Shown: positions 43,196 through 52,358, counted from the first letter of the stretch. The stretch: DNA of 64,000 bases from Kitasatospora sp. GAS204B (GCF_029892155.1 NZ_JARZAG010000007.1:1-64000); one strand, 5' to 3'. Numbers and translations are program-made. The notes: generated from the sequence alone by a model not told the origin.

Positions 43196-44038
43196 CTACG
43201 CGTGGACCTCGTCAGCACCGGTCACGGCAGCGACAGTACGGGCGGCACCGGCCTGGGCGATGGGGCCCGGACCGGCACAGGGCGACAGGTTACCGTGCCT
43301 TTCCGCGCTCATTGCCCGGGTACGGCCCCGCTCCGCGAGCTCCGCCCGCTCCACCCGCTTGGCCGCGGCCAGCGCCCGGTCGGCGGCGCGCAGCAGCGGC
43401 ACGGGGTGGCTGCCGTCGGCGGGCAGCACCGCGATGCCGGCGGTGGCGCGCAGGCCGTTGCCGCTGCCCGGCGCCGGGTCGGCGGACCAGGGGGTGCCGG
43501 ACCAGTCGAGCAGCCGGTGCCGGCGCACCGTCCAGCAGAGCCGCTCGGCGACCTTGGCCGCGCCGGCCCGGTCGGTGTCGGGCAGCAGCACCAGGAACTC
43601 GGTGCCGCCGTACCGGCCCAAGGTGTCCGTGCGGCGCACCTCCAGGCTGAGCCGCTGGGCCAGGTCGCGCAGGATCGCCTGGGCCCGGCCGCGCCCCTGC
43701 TCGGCGGTGACCAGCTCGAACCCCTCGACCTCCAGCAGCACCACGGCCAGCTCCCGTTGCGGCTGGGTGGGCGGTCGGCGGCCGCAGCGCGCCACCTCGC
43801 GCTCCAGGGTGCGCTTGAGCAGGTCGAGGTTGGCCACGCCGGTCAGCGGATCGCGCACCGCGCTGTCCGCCAGCTCGGCGCAGCGGCGCTCCAACTCGGC
43901 GAGCCGTCCGCGCAGGCCGCTCTCGCGGGCGGCGGCCGAGCGGGCCGCGCGGCGCAGGCGCACGGCGAGCAGCGTGCTGAGCCCGGCCAGCGGTGCGCTG
44001 AGCAGGGCGGCGGCCTGCACCAGGAGCTCAGTGGACAT
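43196..44038 (-). CDS. Degenerate GGDEF-domain protein
   Basis: A 280-residue protein with an N-terminal membrane helix (about 5-27) and a GGDEF domain (about residues 60-230), opened by DPLTGVANLDLL. The active-site motif reads GGTEF: the third residue, normally Asp or Glu that binds metal for c-di-GMP synthesis, is Thr. The inhibitory site RRTD is intact five residues before it. This pattern suggests a c-di-GMP binder rather than an active cyclase. An Arg-rich C-tail follows. The ATG has GGGAG 4 bases upstream; a longer reading is discarded. Confidence 0.88.
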   Translation of the reverse strand: MSTELLVQAAALLSAPLAGLSTLLAVRLRRAARSAAARESGLRGRLAELERRCAELADSAVRDPLTGVANLDLLKRTLEREVARCGRRPPTQPQRELAVVLLEVEGFELVTAEQGRGRAQAILRDLAQRLSLEVRRTDTLGRYGGTEFLVLLPDTDRAGAAKVAERLCWTVRRHRLLDWSGTPWSADPAPGSGNGLRATAGIAVLPADGSHPVPLLRAADRALAAAKRVERAELAERGRTRAMSAERHGNLSPCAGPGPIAQAGAARTVAAVTGADEVHA

Positions 44039-44119
44039 CGGACTCCCTGCCGGGTACGGGTAACCAGAGGATCGGCCTGCGAGAGGATCAGCGGACCACC
44101 CGCGCACCGAGGAGCGGCC

Positions 44120-44731
44120 ATGACCGACGATCCCTTGTACAACGACAAGGCCGCCCTGAGGTCACACCTGCTGGCCGAACGCCGCGCGCTGTCCCCCGAA
44201 CGGCGGGCGGCGGCCGCGCTGGCGCTGGCCGAACGGGCGCTGCCGCTGCTGCCCGGGGGCGTCACGGTGGCCGCCTACGTCTCGGTGGGCGCGGAGCCGG
44301 GCACCGGGCCGCTGCTCGACCTGCTGCGCGAGCGGGGCGTACCGGTCCTGCTGCCGGTGCTGCTGCCCGACAACGACCTCGACTGGGCGCCCTACCAGGG
44401 CCGCGAGCGGCTCGCCCCGGCCGACCGGGGCCTGCTGGAGCCGATGGCGCCGACCCTCGGCCCGGCGGCGATCGCCACGGCCGGCCTGGTGCTGCTGCCC
44501 GGTCTCGCGGTGGACCGGCGGGGACTGCGGCTGGGCCGCGGCGGCGGCTCCTACGACCGGGTGCTGGCCCGGCTGGCCCGGCTCGGCGCCGAGCCGCTGC
44601 TGGCCACCCTGCTCTACGAGTCGGAGCTGCTGGACCTGCTGCCCACCGAGCCGCACGACCGACCGGTGCACGCCGCCGTCACCCCGGCCGGCGTGCACCG
44701 GTTCGACCCTCGCGTCACGGGGTCAGGGTGA
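44120..44731 (+). CDS. 5-formyltetrahydrofolate cyclo-ligase
   Basis: A 203-residue enzyme that converts 5-formyl-THF to 5,10-methenyl-THF using ATP. The C-terminal GRGGGSYDRVLARL motif is diagnostic; the N-terminus has Lys-Ala-Ala-Leu-Arg and RRALSPERR. The ATG has GGAG 5 bases upstream. It diverges from the GGDEF gene and its 3' end overlaps the convergent penicillin acylase-like gene by 17 bases. Confidence 0.93.
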   Translation: MTDDPLYNDKAALRSHLLAERRALSPERRAAAALALAERALPLLPGGVTVAAYVSVGAEPGTGPLLDLLRERGVPVLLPVLLPDNDLDWAPYQGRERLAPADRGLLEPMAPTLGPAAIATAGLVLLPGLAVDRRGLRLGRGGGSYDRVLARLARLGAEPLLATLLYESELLDLLPTEPHDRPVHAAVTPAGVHRFDPRVTGSG

Positions 44732-47453
44732 GCTTGTTCTTCGTCGCGGCGTTCACCGAGCTGCTGGTGTAGGCCCAGGTCAGCAGCTTGCCCTGGGACC
44801 AGAGCGCGGTCTGGTCGTCGTAGTTGGGGCTGAACGCGTGCCCCGACTCGCCGCCCACGTTGATCCACCGCGAGGCGTCGAAGTCGCTCAGGTCGACCAC
44901 CATCCGCATCGACGGGATCCAGTCCACGTCGTAGCCCTCGGCCGCCGTCCAGCCCGCCGCGTCGACCGCCGCCGAGCCGCCGCCGAGGTTGACGGGGCCG
45001 CGGTTGAGCAGCCGGTGCATCACGCCGGAGAGGAACCCGGAGTTGTCGATGCCGAGCGTCTGGTTCTTGAGGTTCAGCTGGTGCAGCCGGCCCCAGCTCC
45101 AGGTGGAGACGTCCTTGCCGAGGTGGGCGGTGAGGTCCTGGCGGGCGTCCTTCATCGCCTCCTTGAGGATGTTGTCCAGGCCGTGCTGCTGCTGGTGGTT
45201 GGAGTCGATGTAGCTCCACCAGGGGCTGTTGGGGTTGCCCAGCTGCTGGCGGACCACCTCCATCCACTGGTCACCACCGTCCGGCTGCGCCTGGCTCGGG
45301 TTGCGGGTGCCGCACTGGTTCACCACCCGGGTCTCGCCGCCCACGGTGCCGGCCGGCTGGTTCGGGTCCGCCTTCTGCTGGACCAGCAGGCAGTCGCCCT
45401 GCGCGCGGACCGAGGCCGGGAACTTCTGCCCGAAGGCCAGGATCAGCAGCTGGCGCCAGACGCCGTTGTAGTAGGCGGCGGCGGCCGAATCGGCGTCCTG
45501 GTTGTAGTTCCAGTCCTTGAGCAGGTCCTGCGCCTGGCGCACGTACGGGTCGTTGATCTGCTCCTTGAGCAGCATCGGGACCAGGGTCTTGGCCATCACG
45601 CTGGTGTTGTCCAGCTGCATCGACTGCATGTCGTCCGGCGAGATCTTGCCGCCGTTGGCCAGCTTGGCGTTGATCTGGTCGGTGATCTCCTTGGCCCGGG
45701 TGCCGTACTCCCAGTCCGTGGTGATCAGGTACTTGTAGGACGGGTCGACCACCGGCTGGTTGGCGGTGACGATGTAGCCGGAGGTGGGATTCTCCTCGTA
45801 CGGCAGGGACTTGAACGGGATGTAGCCCGTCCAGTTGTAGCTGGAGTCCCAGCCGGGGGCCGGGTAGCTGCCGTCGCCCTTGCCGCGGATCGGGATCACG
45901 CCCGGGGCCTGGTAGCCGATGTTGCCCTGGGTGTCGGCGTAGATCAGGTTCTGCGCGGGGACGGAGAAGTTGGCGGCCGCGGCGCGGAAGTCGTTCCAGT
46001 TGGTCGCCTGGTCGAACCCGAGGATGGCGTCCATGGTCCGGCCGCTCTTGCTGTCCTCGTCGAGCCCGGTCCACTTCAGCGCCACGCCGTAGCCGGTGGT
46101 GCCGCGGTCGGGCGCCGCGTTGCCGACCGGCGCGTAGGTGCCGACCTGCTGCTGCTCGGTGCTCTGGTCGGAGATCAGCGGGCCGTTGTTGGTGGTCCGT
46201 ACGGTGATCACCCGGTCCGGGCCACCGGCCACCTTGATGGTCTCCTGGCGGGTGGCGAACTGCTGGTCGTTTCCGTTGACCAGGTAGGTGTTCGGCCCGG
46301 TGACCTTCTCCAGGTACAGGTCCGCCACGTCGGCGCCCATGTTGGTCATGCCCCAGGAGATGTTCTGGTTGTGACCGATCATCACCCCGGGCATCCCGGC
46401 GTAGGTGAAGCCGGTCACGTCGAACGGGCAGCTCGTGCTGACGCTCCGGCAGTGCAGGCCCATCTGGTACCAGTCGTTGGGCATGCTGGGGCCCAGGTGC
46501 GGGTCGTTGGCCATCAGCGGCTTGCCGGTGGTGGTGTTGGTGCCCGCCACCACCCAGGAGTTGGAGCCGATGCCCGAGCCCTGCGGGCCGAGCAGCTGGG
46601 GCAACGAGCTCATCTGGTCCGAGACGTTCTGCAGCAGGCCCTGGGTGACGGCCGCGCTCTGCTTGGTGCCGCTCTGGTTGGTCGAGCCGGCCGGCGGCTG
46701 GTAGCCACCGCCGGCGTCGACGGTGCCGGTCGGCACGATGGTGCCGTTGCGGGTGTAGGGGTAGTCCGGGTAGAGCTGGGCGAGCTGGTCCGGGGTGAAG
46801 GTCTGGCTCAGCAGCGAGCGGTCGATCTCCTGCTGGACGTTGCCCGAGAGGTTCCAGGCGATCGCCTTGAGCCAGGCGACCGAGTCGACCGGGGTCCACT
46901 GCTCCGGCTTGTAACCGCTGTGCACTGTGCCGAGCAGGGTGTACTCCAGCGAGGCGCTGGCACCGCCCGGGTGCTGGCTCAGCCAGGCGTTGACACCGTC
47001 CGAGTAGGCCTGCAGGTACTGCTTGGTCTGCGGGCTGAGCTGGGTGTCGTACTCCTGCTGCGCGACGTTGCGCCAGCCCATGGTGCGCACGAAGGCGTCG
47101 GCGTTCACGTCGGCGGCGCCGAACATCTCGGAGAGCCGGCCCGCGGTGATGTGCCGCCGGACGTCCATCTCCCAGAACCGGTCCTGCGCCTGGACGTAGC
47201 CCTGCGCCTTGAACAGGTCGGCGGGCGTGTCGGCGTAGACCTGCGGGATCCCGTTGGCATCCCGTTCGACGTCCACCGAGGACCCCAGGCCCGGGACCTT
47301 GACGGTCCCGCTGAGCTGCGGCAACGAGGCTTGCACGGTGTGCACCGCGTACCACCCGCCGGCGCCGGTGCCGGCCACCAGGAGCACGACGAGCACGAGC
47401 ACGATCAGACGGGCGCGCCGGAACTTCTTGGGAGAGCGGGGCGAGCGGGGCAT
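44715..47453 (-). CDS. Penicillin acylase-family N-terminal nucleophile hydrolase
   Basis: A 912-residue exported enzyme with an N-terminal membrane anchor (about 12-34). The precursor is cut to expose the N-terminal nucleophile: Ser297 in GSNSWVVAG is the predicted first residue of the beta subunit. The alpha part has RDANGIPQVYADTPADLFKA and the QAQDRFWEM turn. Acylases in this family hydrolyse acyl-amide bonds in penicillins, acyl-homoserine lactones or related compounds; the true substrate is unknown. The ATG has AGGA 5 bases upstream. Its 3' end overlaps the cyclo-ligase gene by 17 bases. Confidence 0.9.
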   Translation of the reverse strand: MPRSPRSPKKFRRARLIVLVLVVLLVAGTGAGGWYAVHTVQASLPQLSGTVKVPGLGSSVDVERDANGIPQVYADTPADLFKAQGYVQAQDRFWEMDVRRHITAGRLSEMFGAADVNADAFVRTMGWRNVAQQEYDTQLSPQTKQYLQAYSDGVNAWLSQHPGGASASLEYTLLGTVHSGYKPEQWTPVDSVAWLKAIAWNLSGNVQQEIDRSLLSQTFTPDQLAQLYPDYPYTRNGTIVPTGTVDAGGGYQPPAGSTNQSGTKQSAAVTQGLLQNVSDQMSSLPQLLGPQGSGIGSNSWVVAGTNTTTGKPLMANDPHLGPSMPNDWYQMGLHCRSVSTSCPFDVTGFTYAGMPGVMIGHNQNISWGMTNMGADVADLYLEKVTGPNTYLVNGNDQQFATRQETIKVAGGPDRVITVRTTNNGPLISDQSTEQQQVGTYAPVGNAAPDRGTTGYGVALKWTGLDEDSKSGRTMDAILGFDQATNWNDFRAAAANFSVPAQNLIYADTQGNIGYQAPGVIPIRGKGDGSYPAPGWDSSYNWTGYIPFKSLPYEENPTSGYIVTANQPVVDPSYKYLITTDWEYGTRAKEITDQINAKLANGGKISPDDMQSMQLDNTSVMAKTLVPMLLKEQINDPYVRQAQDLLKDWNYNQDADSAAAAYYNGVWRQLLILAFGQKFPASVRAQGDCLLVQQKADPNQPAGTVGGETRVVNQCGTRNPSQAQPDGGDQWMEVVRQQLGNPNSPWWSYIDSNHQQQHGLDNILKEAMKDARQDLTAHLGKDVSTWSWGRLHQLNLKNQTLGIDNSGFLSGVMHRLLNRGPVNLGGGSAAVDAAGWTAAEGYDVDWIPSMRMVVDLSDFDASRWINVGGESGHAFSPNYDDQTALWSQGKLLTWAYTSSSVNAATKNKLTLTP

Positions 47454-47805
47454 CTGGGTCCTAGCGGCAGAGAGCGGAGCAACGTCACAGAGGTGGGTCG
47501 GGCCGTGGCCGCTCACCACATTAGGACGACTCGGGTGGCGCGAGCGCACGGGGGACACCCACGGTGGAACCAGAGGGACCCTACCGGGCCCGCGTGAGGG
47601 GGACGGCTCACCCGTCCAGGTCAAAGATCAGGTAAAATGTTAGACTGGTTAACGATCCATCCGGTGACCATCCGCGGATGGTCGTCCGCCAGTCCGCTCC
47701 GGGCCGCCCACGAGGCCGTTCGGGGCGTTTCGTGCCACCACAGTGACCCCTCCCGCGCCGCCGGCCGACCTTCGAAGGCCGCCCCCGACCCTGAGGTGCC
47801 CCTGC

Positions 47806-49290
47806 GTGACCGTTGACCACCTGAACAAGCTGCTGCTCGAATCCTCCGTCGTCCTGCTGGTCGCCGTGGTAGCGGTGCGCCTCTCCACCCGCTCCGGCCT
47901 GCCCAGCCTGCTGCTCTACCTCGGCATCGGCGTGGTGATCGGCCAGAACGGACTGGGCGTCACCTTCAACAACGCGGAGCTGACCCAGGTGCTCGGCTAC
48001 GCGGCCCTGGTGGTGATCCTGGCCGAGGGCGGTCTGAAGACCAGCTGGCGCGAGATCAAACCGGTGATGCCGGCCGCCACCGTGCTGGCCACCTTCGGGG
48101 TGGGGATCAGCGTCTTCGCCACCGCCGCCGGCGCGCACTGGCTGGTCGGCCTGGACTGGCGGATGTCGCTGCTGCTCGGCGCGATCGTCTCCTCCACCGA
48201 CGCGGCCGCGGTCTTCTCGGTGCTGCGCACCGTGCCGCTGCCGAGCCGGCTGAGCGGTCTGCTGGAGGCGGAGTCAGGGTTCAACGACGCGCCGGTGGTG
48301 ATCCTGGTGGTCGCCTTCGCCACCACCGGGCCGTTCGACTCCTGGTACGTGCTGGTCGGCAAGATCCTCGCCGAGCTGGCGATCGGCGTCGCGGTCGGCC
48401 TGGCGGTCGGCAAGCTCGGCGCGCTCGGCCTGCGGCACGTCGCGCTGCCGTCCAGCGGCCTGTACCCGATCGCGGTGATGGCGCTGACCTCGCTCGCCTA
48501 CGCGGGCGGCGCGCTGCTGCACGGCTCGGGCTTCCTCGCCGTCTACGTCAGCGCGGTGCTGCTCGGCAACGCCAAGCTGCCGCACGGCCCGGCGGTGCGC
48601 GGCTTCGCGGACGGGCTGGCCTGGATCGGGCAGATCGGCATGTTCGTGCTGCTCGGCCTGCTCTGCACGCCCGCCACGATGGGCTCGGCGGTGGTCCCGG
48701 CGCTGGTGATCGGGCTGGTCCTGGTGCTGATCGCCCGGCCGCTCTCGGTGCTGCTGACCCTCACCCCGTTCAAGCTGCCCTGGCAGGAACAGGCGCTGCT
48801 CAGCTGGGCCGGGCTGCGCGGGGCGGTGCCGATCGTGCTGGCCACCATCCCGCTGGTGGCCGACGTGCCGCGTGCCCAGGACGTCTTCAACATCGTCTTC
48901 ATCCTGGTGGTCGTCTTCACGCTGGTGCAGGGCCCGACGCTGCCCTGGCTGGCCAAGCGGCTGCGGATCTCCGAGGGCGCGATCGGCCAGGACCTCGGCA
49001 TCGAGTCGGCGCCGCTGGAGCATCTGCACGGCCACCTGCTCTCGGTCTCGCTGGCACCCGGCTCGCGGATGTCCGGGGTCGAGGTGAGCGAGCTGCGGCT
49101 GCCCGCCGGGGCCGCGGTGACCCTGGTGGTGCGCGAGGGCAGCAGCTTCGTACCGGACCGCACGACGGTGCTGCGGGAGAAGGACGAGCTGCTGGTGGTG
49201 ACCACCACGGCGGCCGAGGAGGCGACCGAGCGGCGGCTGCGCGCGGTGGACCGGGGCGGAAAGCTGGCGGGGTGGCTGGCGGGGAAGTGA
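47806..49290 (+). CDS. K+/H+ antiporter, CPA1 type with TrkA-C domain
   Basis: A 494-residue membrane antiporter of the monovalent cation:proton antiporter-1 group. About 12 helices cover residues 1-400, with the ion site region SSTDAAAVFS and ESGFNDAPVVI. A soluble TrkA-C-like domain (about 405-485) follows. It probably exports K+ (or Na+) in exchange for protons. The GTG start has GAGGTG 7 bases upstream. It diverges from the penicillin acylase-like gene across 352 bases with an AT-rich spot (TAAAAT near 47635). Confidence 0.88.
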   Translation: MTVDHLNKLLLESSVVLLVAVVAVRLSTRSGLPSLLLYLGIGVVIGQNGLGVTFNNAELTQVLGYAALVVILAEGGLKTSWREIKPVMPAATVLATFGVGISVFATAAGAHWLVGLDWRMSLLLGAIVSSTDAAAVFSVLRTVPLPSRLSGLLEAESGFNDAPVVILVVAFATTGPFDSWYVLVGKILAELAIGVAVGLAVGKLGALGLRHVALPSSGLYPIAVMALTSLAYAGGALLHGSGFLAVYVSAVLLGNAKLPHGPAVRGFADGLAWIGQIGMFVLLGLLCTPATMGSAVVPALVIGLVLVLIARPLSVLLTLTPFKLPWQEQALLSWAGLRGAVPIVLATIPLVADVPRAQDVFNIVFILVVVFTLVQGPTLPWLAKRLRISEGAIGQDLGIESAPLEHLHGHLLSVSLAPGSRMSGVEVSELRLPAGAAVTLVVREGSSFVPDRTTVLREKDELLVVTTTAAEEATERRLRAVDRGGKLAGWLAGK

Positions 49291-49299
49291 GGGCGGGGG

Positions 49300-49325
49300 C
49301 TCGCCTGTTCTGGCGAGGCGCTTTT
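49300..49325 (+). terminator. Rho-independent terminator of the antiporter gene
   Basis: CTCGCC-6-GGCGAG followed by GCGC and TTTT lies just past the antiporter stop. It is one of the few terminators here with a clear T-run. Confidence 0.65.
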
Positions 49326-49334
49326 CTATGCGCG

Positions 49335-49363
49335 TAGACAAGGCCGTCCCGTCCCCGTAGACT
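49335..49363 (+). promoter_or_regulatory. Strong HrdB-type promoter upstream of the MFS gene
   Basis: TAGACA, 17 bases, TAGACT. This is close to the consensus for the main sigma factor. Transcription would begin near 49370, giving a leader of about 240 bases before the MFS GTG. That leader contains a short CGAGAG-5-CTCTCG hairpin and GC-rich runs but no supportable gene. Confidence 0.6.
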
Positions 49364-49611
49364 GACCGCGGGTACGCATCACCCGTGCGCACCCGGCACA
49401 GAGGTATCTACAGACACCCGCAACATCTGCCTGAAGCAGAGTTGGCGCGACCGCTCGGCGGCCGCGGTCCGCAGCAGTTCCTGGCCCCCCGCTTCCGCCT
49501 GGCCAGCCGGACCCGGTAACAACCCCGGTCGACGCGCGAGAGGACGACTCTCGGCGCCGTCGGGGCTTTCCCGTTCCCGGCCGCGCTACCAGGCAGCAGG
49601 AAGGACCGACC

Positions 49612-51030
49612 GTGACGGCCCGCCGAACGGTCGACAACCCCCGAGCCCACACGGCCGGCAGCGTCGAGACAGTCGACGCGTCCGGCCCGCTCACCGCGCT
49701 GGACGGACCCGGCGCGCTGGACGAATCCGCCATGACGGGCGGTGCCGGCGCGCTGGACAGCTCCGCCGCACCCGCCCGCGTCGGATACGGCACCCTGCTG
49801 CGCACCCCCGGCGCGTGGACCTTCCTGGCCCCCGCCCTCGCCGCTCGCCTGCCCTACGCCATGCTCAGCCTGGGCATCGTGCTGCTGATCCGCGACACCA
49901 ACGGCTCCTACGGCATCGCCGGCACCGTCGCGGCGGTCGCCGCCGTGGCCCAGGCCCTGGTCGGGCCGCAGACCGGCAGGCTGGCCGACCGCTTCGGCCA
50001 GGCCGCGGTGCTGGTCCCGAGCGTGCTGGTGCACGCGGTCTCGGTGGGCGCGCTGATCGCGCTGGCCCTGGGCCACGCACCGGTCTGGACGCTCTTCCTG
50101 GCCGCCACGCCTGCCGGCGCCACCGTGCCGCAGATCGGCGCGATGGTCCGGGCCCGGTGGGTGGGCCGGCTGGCCGACCGGCCGGCCCACCTCAGCACCG
50201 CCTTCGCCTTCGAATCGGTGACCGACGAGTTCACCTTCGTCATCGGCCCGGTGCTGGCCGGTGCGATCGCCACCACCGTGGCCCCGGCGGCCGCGCTGAT
50301 CACCGAGGCCGCGCTCACCCTCTTCGGCGGGCTGGCCTTCGCCGCCCAGCGGCGCACCGCCCCGGCCCGCCACCTGCCCGAGCCCGGCGCCCGGCGGGCT
50401 TCGGCCCTGGCCTCGCCTGGCGTCCGGCTGCTGGCCGGCACCTTCCTCGGCGTCGGCAGCGTCTTCGGCGGCATGCAGATCTCCGTCACCGCCACCGCCG
50501 AGGCGGCCGGGCAGGGCGGGCTGAGCGGCATCGTCTACGGGATCTTCGCCGGCGGCTCGATGCTGGCCGGCGTGCTGTACGGGCTGGTCGCCTGGCGGCG
50601 CTCGGCCCAGCAACGGATGCTCGGCAGCTACACGCTGCTGGTGCTCGGCTGCTCGACGCTCTGGGCGATGCCCAGCCTGACCACCCTGGCGGTGGCCGGA
50701 CTGGTCTGCGGGCTGGCCATCGCGCCGACCCTGATCACCGGCTACACGCTGGTCGAGAGCCTGGTCGCGGACGGCGCCAAGACCGAGGCCTTCACCTGGC
50801 TGACCGGGGCGATCGGTCTGGGCCTGGCGGTCGGCTCGACCGTGGCCGGGCAGCTGATCGACGCGGGCGGACCGTGGACCGGATTCCTGGTGCCGCTGGC
50901 CGGGTCCGGGCTCGGGCTGGTGGCGCTGGTCACGTTGCGGCGGCTGCTGCAGGCTCCGGGCACTCGGGGCCGTACCGTTGCCAGGGGCGGCAGTGCGGTG
51001 ACCTCGCTCGTCGGGGTGTCGGAGCACTGA
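49612..51030 (+). CDS. MFS transporter
   Basis: A 472-residue, 12-helix major facilitator transporter. After ~60 disordered residues, helix 1 begins with GAWTFLAPALAARLPYAML. The motif GRLADRFGQAAVL fits the conserved loop of MFS proteins. Substrate unknown. The GTG start has AGGAAGGA a few bases upstream. A long 5' leader and a strong promoter precede it; the FmdB zinc-ribbon gene follows after 124 bases. Confidence 0.85.
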   Translation: MTARRTVDNPRAHTAGSVETVDASGPLTALDGPGALDESAMTGGAGALDSSAAPARVGYGTLLRTPGAWTFLAPALAARLPYAMLSLGIVLLIRDTNGSYGIAGTVAAVAAVAQALVGPQTGRLADRFGQAAVLVPSVLVHAVSVGALIALALGHAPVWTLFLAATPAGATVPQIGAMVRARWVGRLADRPAHLSTAFAFESVTDEFTFVIGPVLAGAIATTVAPAAALITEAALTLFGGLAFAAQRRTAPARHLPEPGARRASALASPGVRLLAGTFLGVGSVFGGMQISVTATAEAAGQGGLSGIVYGIFAGGSMLAGVLYGLVAWRRSAQQRMLGSYTLLVLGCSTLWAMPSLTTLAVAGLVCGLAIAPTLITGYTLVESLVADGAKTEAFTWLTGAIGLGLAVGSTVAGQLIDAGGPWTGFLVPLAGSGLGLVALVTLRRLLQAPGTRGRTVARGGSAVTSLVGVSEH

Positions 51031-51154
51031 GCCGGCGCGGTCGCCGGCGGGCTGGTCCAGCTCCGACATGTCGGCGCTGGACTGAACAGGCGGAATGCCG
51101 CATCATGGACCGTCGTTAGCACTCATCAGGCGAGAGTGCCAGGAGGAAGACAAA

Positions 51155-51517
51155 GTGCCCACGTACCAGTACCAGTGCACCGAGTGCGGCAACGGCCTTG
51201 AGGCGGTGCAGAAGTTCACCGACGAGGCGCTGACCGTGTGCCCGAACTGCCAGGGACGCCTGCGCAAGGTCTTCTCGGCGGTCGGTGTGGTGTTCAAGGG
51301 CTCCGGGTTCTACCGGACCGACAGCCGCTCCTCCTCCACCAGCTCGGTGGGGTCCTCCTCGTCCTCGACGACGGCCGCGCCGTCCTCGGGCGGGTCGGGT
51401 TCGAGCTCGGCTGGGGCTTCGAGCTCCTCGTCGTCTTCGTCGTCTTCTTCCTCGTCGTCGTCTTCTTCGACGTCCTCGTCGACGTCATCGTCCTCGAAGT
51501 CGACTTCGGCGAGCTGA
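51155..51517 (+). CDS. FmdB-family zinc-ribbon protein with poly-Ser tail
   Basis: A 120-residue protein. The first ~55 residues are the FmdB zinc ribbon: YQYQCTECG, later VCPNCQG, then LRKVFSAVGVVFKGSGFYRTD. FmdB proteins are putative regulatory or chaperone-type proteins; no role is established. The remainder is almost only Ser, with a few Thr, Gly and Lys. The GTG start has AGGAGG 8 bases upstream. The serine run varies in length between strains in this kind of protein and may be flexible linker. Confidence 0.85.
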   Translation: MPTYQYQCTECGNGLEAVQKFTDEALTVCPNCQGRLRKVFSAVGVVFKGSGFYRTDSRSSSTSSVGSSSSSTTAAPSSGGSGSSSAGASSSSSSSSSSSSSSSSSTSSSTSSSSKSTSAS

Positions 51518-51540
51518 CGCGGCTTCCAGGTTCTTCTGCG

Positions 51541-51587
51541 GCAAGGCCCTTGCCGGCGCCCCGATCGGGTGCCGGCAAGGGCCTTGC
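51541..51587. terminator. Very long hairpin after the FmdB gene
   Basis: A perfect 17-bp stem (GCAAGGCCCTTGCCGGC and its complement) is extended inward by one G-T pair and three GC pairs around a 5-base loop, giving about 21 bp. It starts 24 bases after the FmdB stop. It is likely a terminator, though one of unusual strength with no T-run. Confidence 0.7.
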
Positions 51588-51732
51588 GGCGTTCTGGGGG
51601 CTCTGAGTTGTCCACAGGTGCCGGGTTGTCCACAGGAATTCGGTGGGTGCTGTCGGCGGTGCCGCGCGGCGCGGATGCTGGTCCGGCAAGCCCGAACGGG
51701 CCCGCTCGACCGCACCGACAGGGGTGGATCCC

Positions 51733-52041
51733 ATGACCACGACCGCGCCGCTCACCCCCCGCCACTGCGCGCAGCAGCCGCCGCCGCGCGGCCCGTCCCC
51801 GCTGCCGCCGCGGCAGACCGTCCCGGAGTTCCGGCCGATCCGGCGGGGCGGGGGTGGGCGAGACCGCCTTCAGCAGGCGGTCCGCCAGCGACCTGGCGTG
51901 CTGGTCACCGGCCTGCTCGCCGCCGCCACGGCGATCGCCGCCGGTCCGCTGCGCCCCGGTGCGCCGACGCCGACGGGTCCGGCCGGCCCGCAGTCGCCGC
52001 CTGCCCAGACGGCGGTGGCACGGTGCTCCGCGGGGCGCTGA
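51733..52041 (+). pseudogene. Probable decayed SAF-domain (CpaB-like) gene
   Basis: The 102-codon frame begins with GGTGG 5 bases upstream and reads a Pro-rich start, then FRPIRRGGGGRDRLQQAVRQRP and one membrane helix, as in Streptomyces SAF/CpaB-type proteins. The SAF domain itself is absent, and the frame stops. A different frame continues with DGGGTVLRGALTGAAVL, resembling the C-terminal end of such proteins, up to 52088. An internal deletion plus frameshift is the simplest reading. If the deletion is wrong, it is a short one-helix protein. Confidence 0.35.
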
Positions 52042-52084
52042 CGGGGGCGGCGGTACTCAGCGGCCGCGGCCCGTCAGCCGCCGG

Positions 52085-52312
52085 CTAGCCGTGGTGCGGG
52101 GGGCGCTGGCTCAGGTACCAGTCGAGACCGCGCGAGGCCTCGGATTCGCCCCACCCGGCGTCGGTGTCGTCCGCCGTCTGCCGGCTCAGCGGGTCCTTGA
52201 AGACGAGCTTGGCCGCCTTCGCGGGGGCGGCCGGGGCCGGCTTCGCGGCGGTCGACGGACTGGGCAGGCGATCCTGCTCGCCCTGGCCGTCCCGCTCGTG
52301 CTGTCCTGCCAT
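52085..52312 (-). CDS. Small hypothetical protein
   Basis: A 75-residue soluble, Ala/Pro/Lys-rich protein with a tidy C-terminal segment (SEASRGLDWYLSQRPP). The ATG has GGAGG 7 bases upstream. It lies alone between a decayed gene and the sedolisin terminator. No family is recognised. Confidence 0.55.
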   Translation of the reverse strand: MAGQHERDGQGEQDRLPSPSTAAKPAPAAPAKAAKLVFKDPLSRQTADDTDAGWGESEASRGLDWYLSQRPPHHG

Positions 52313-52358
52313 CGTGCCGCCTCCGGTGTGGTCCGTTCCCACCGTCCAGCCTAGAACG

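Noticed and set aside
44838..47597. 919-codon frame antisense to the acylase gene
   Set aside because: Shadow frame; the acylase family motifs are on the minus strand.
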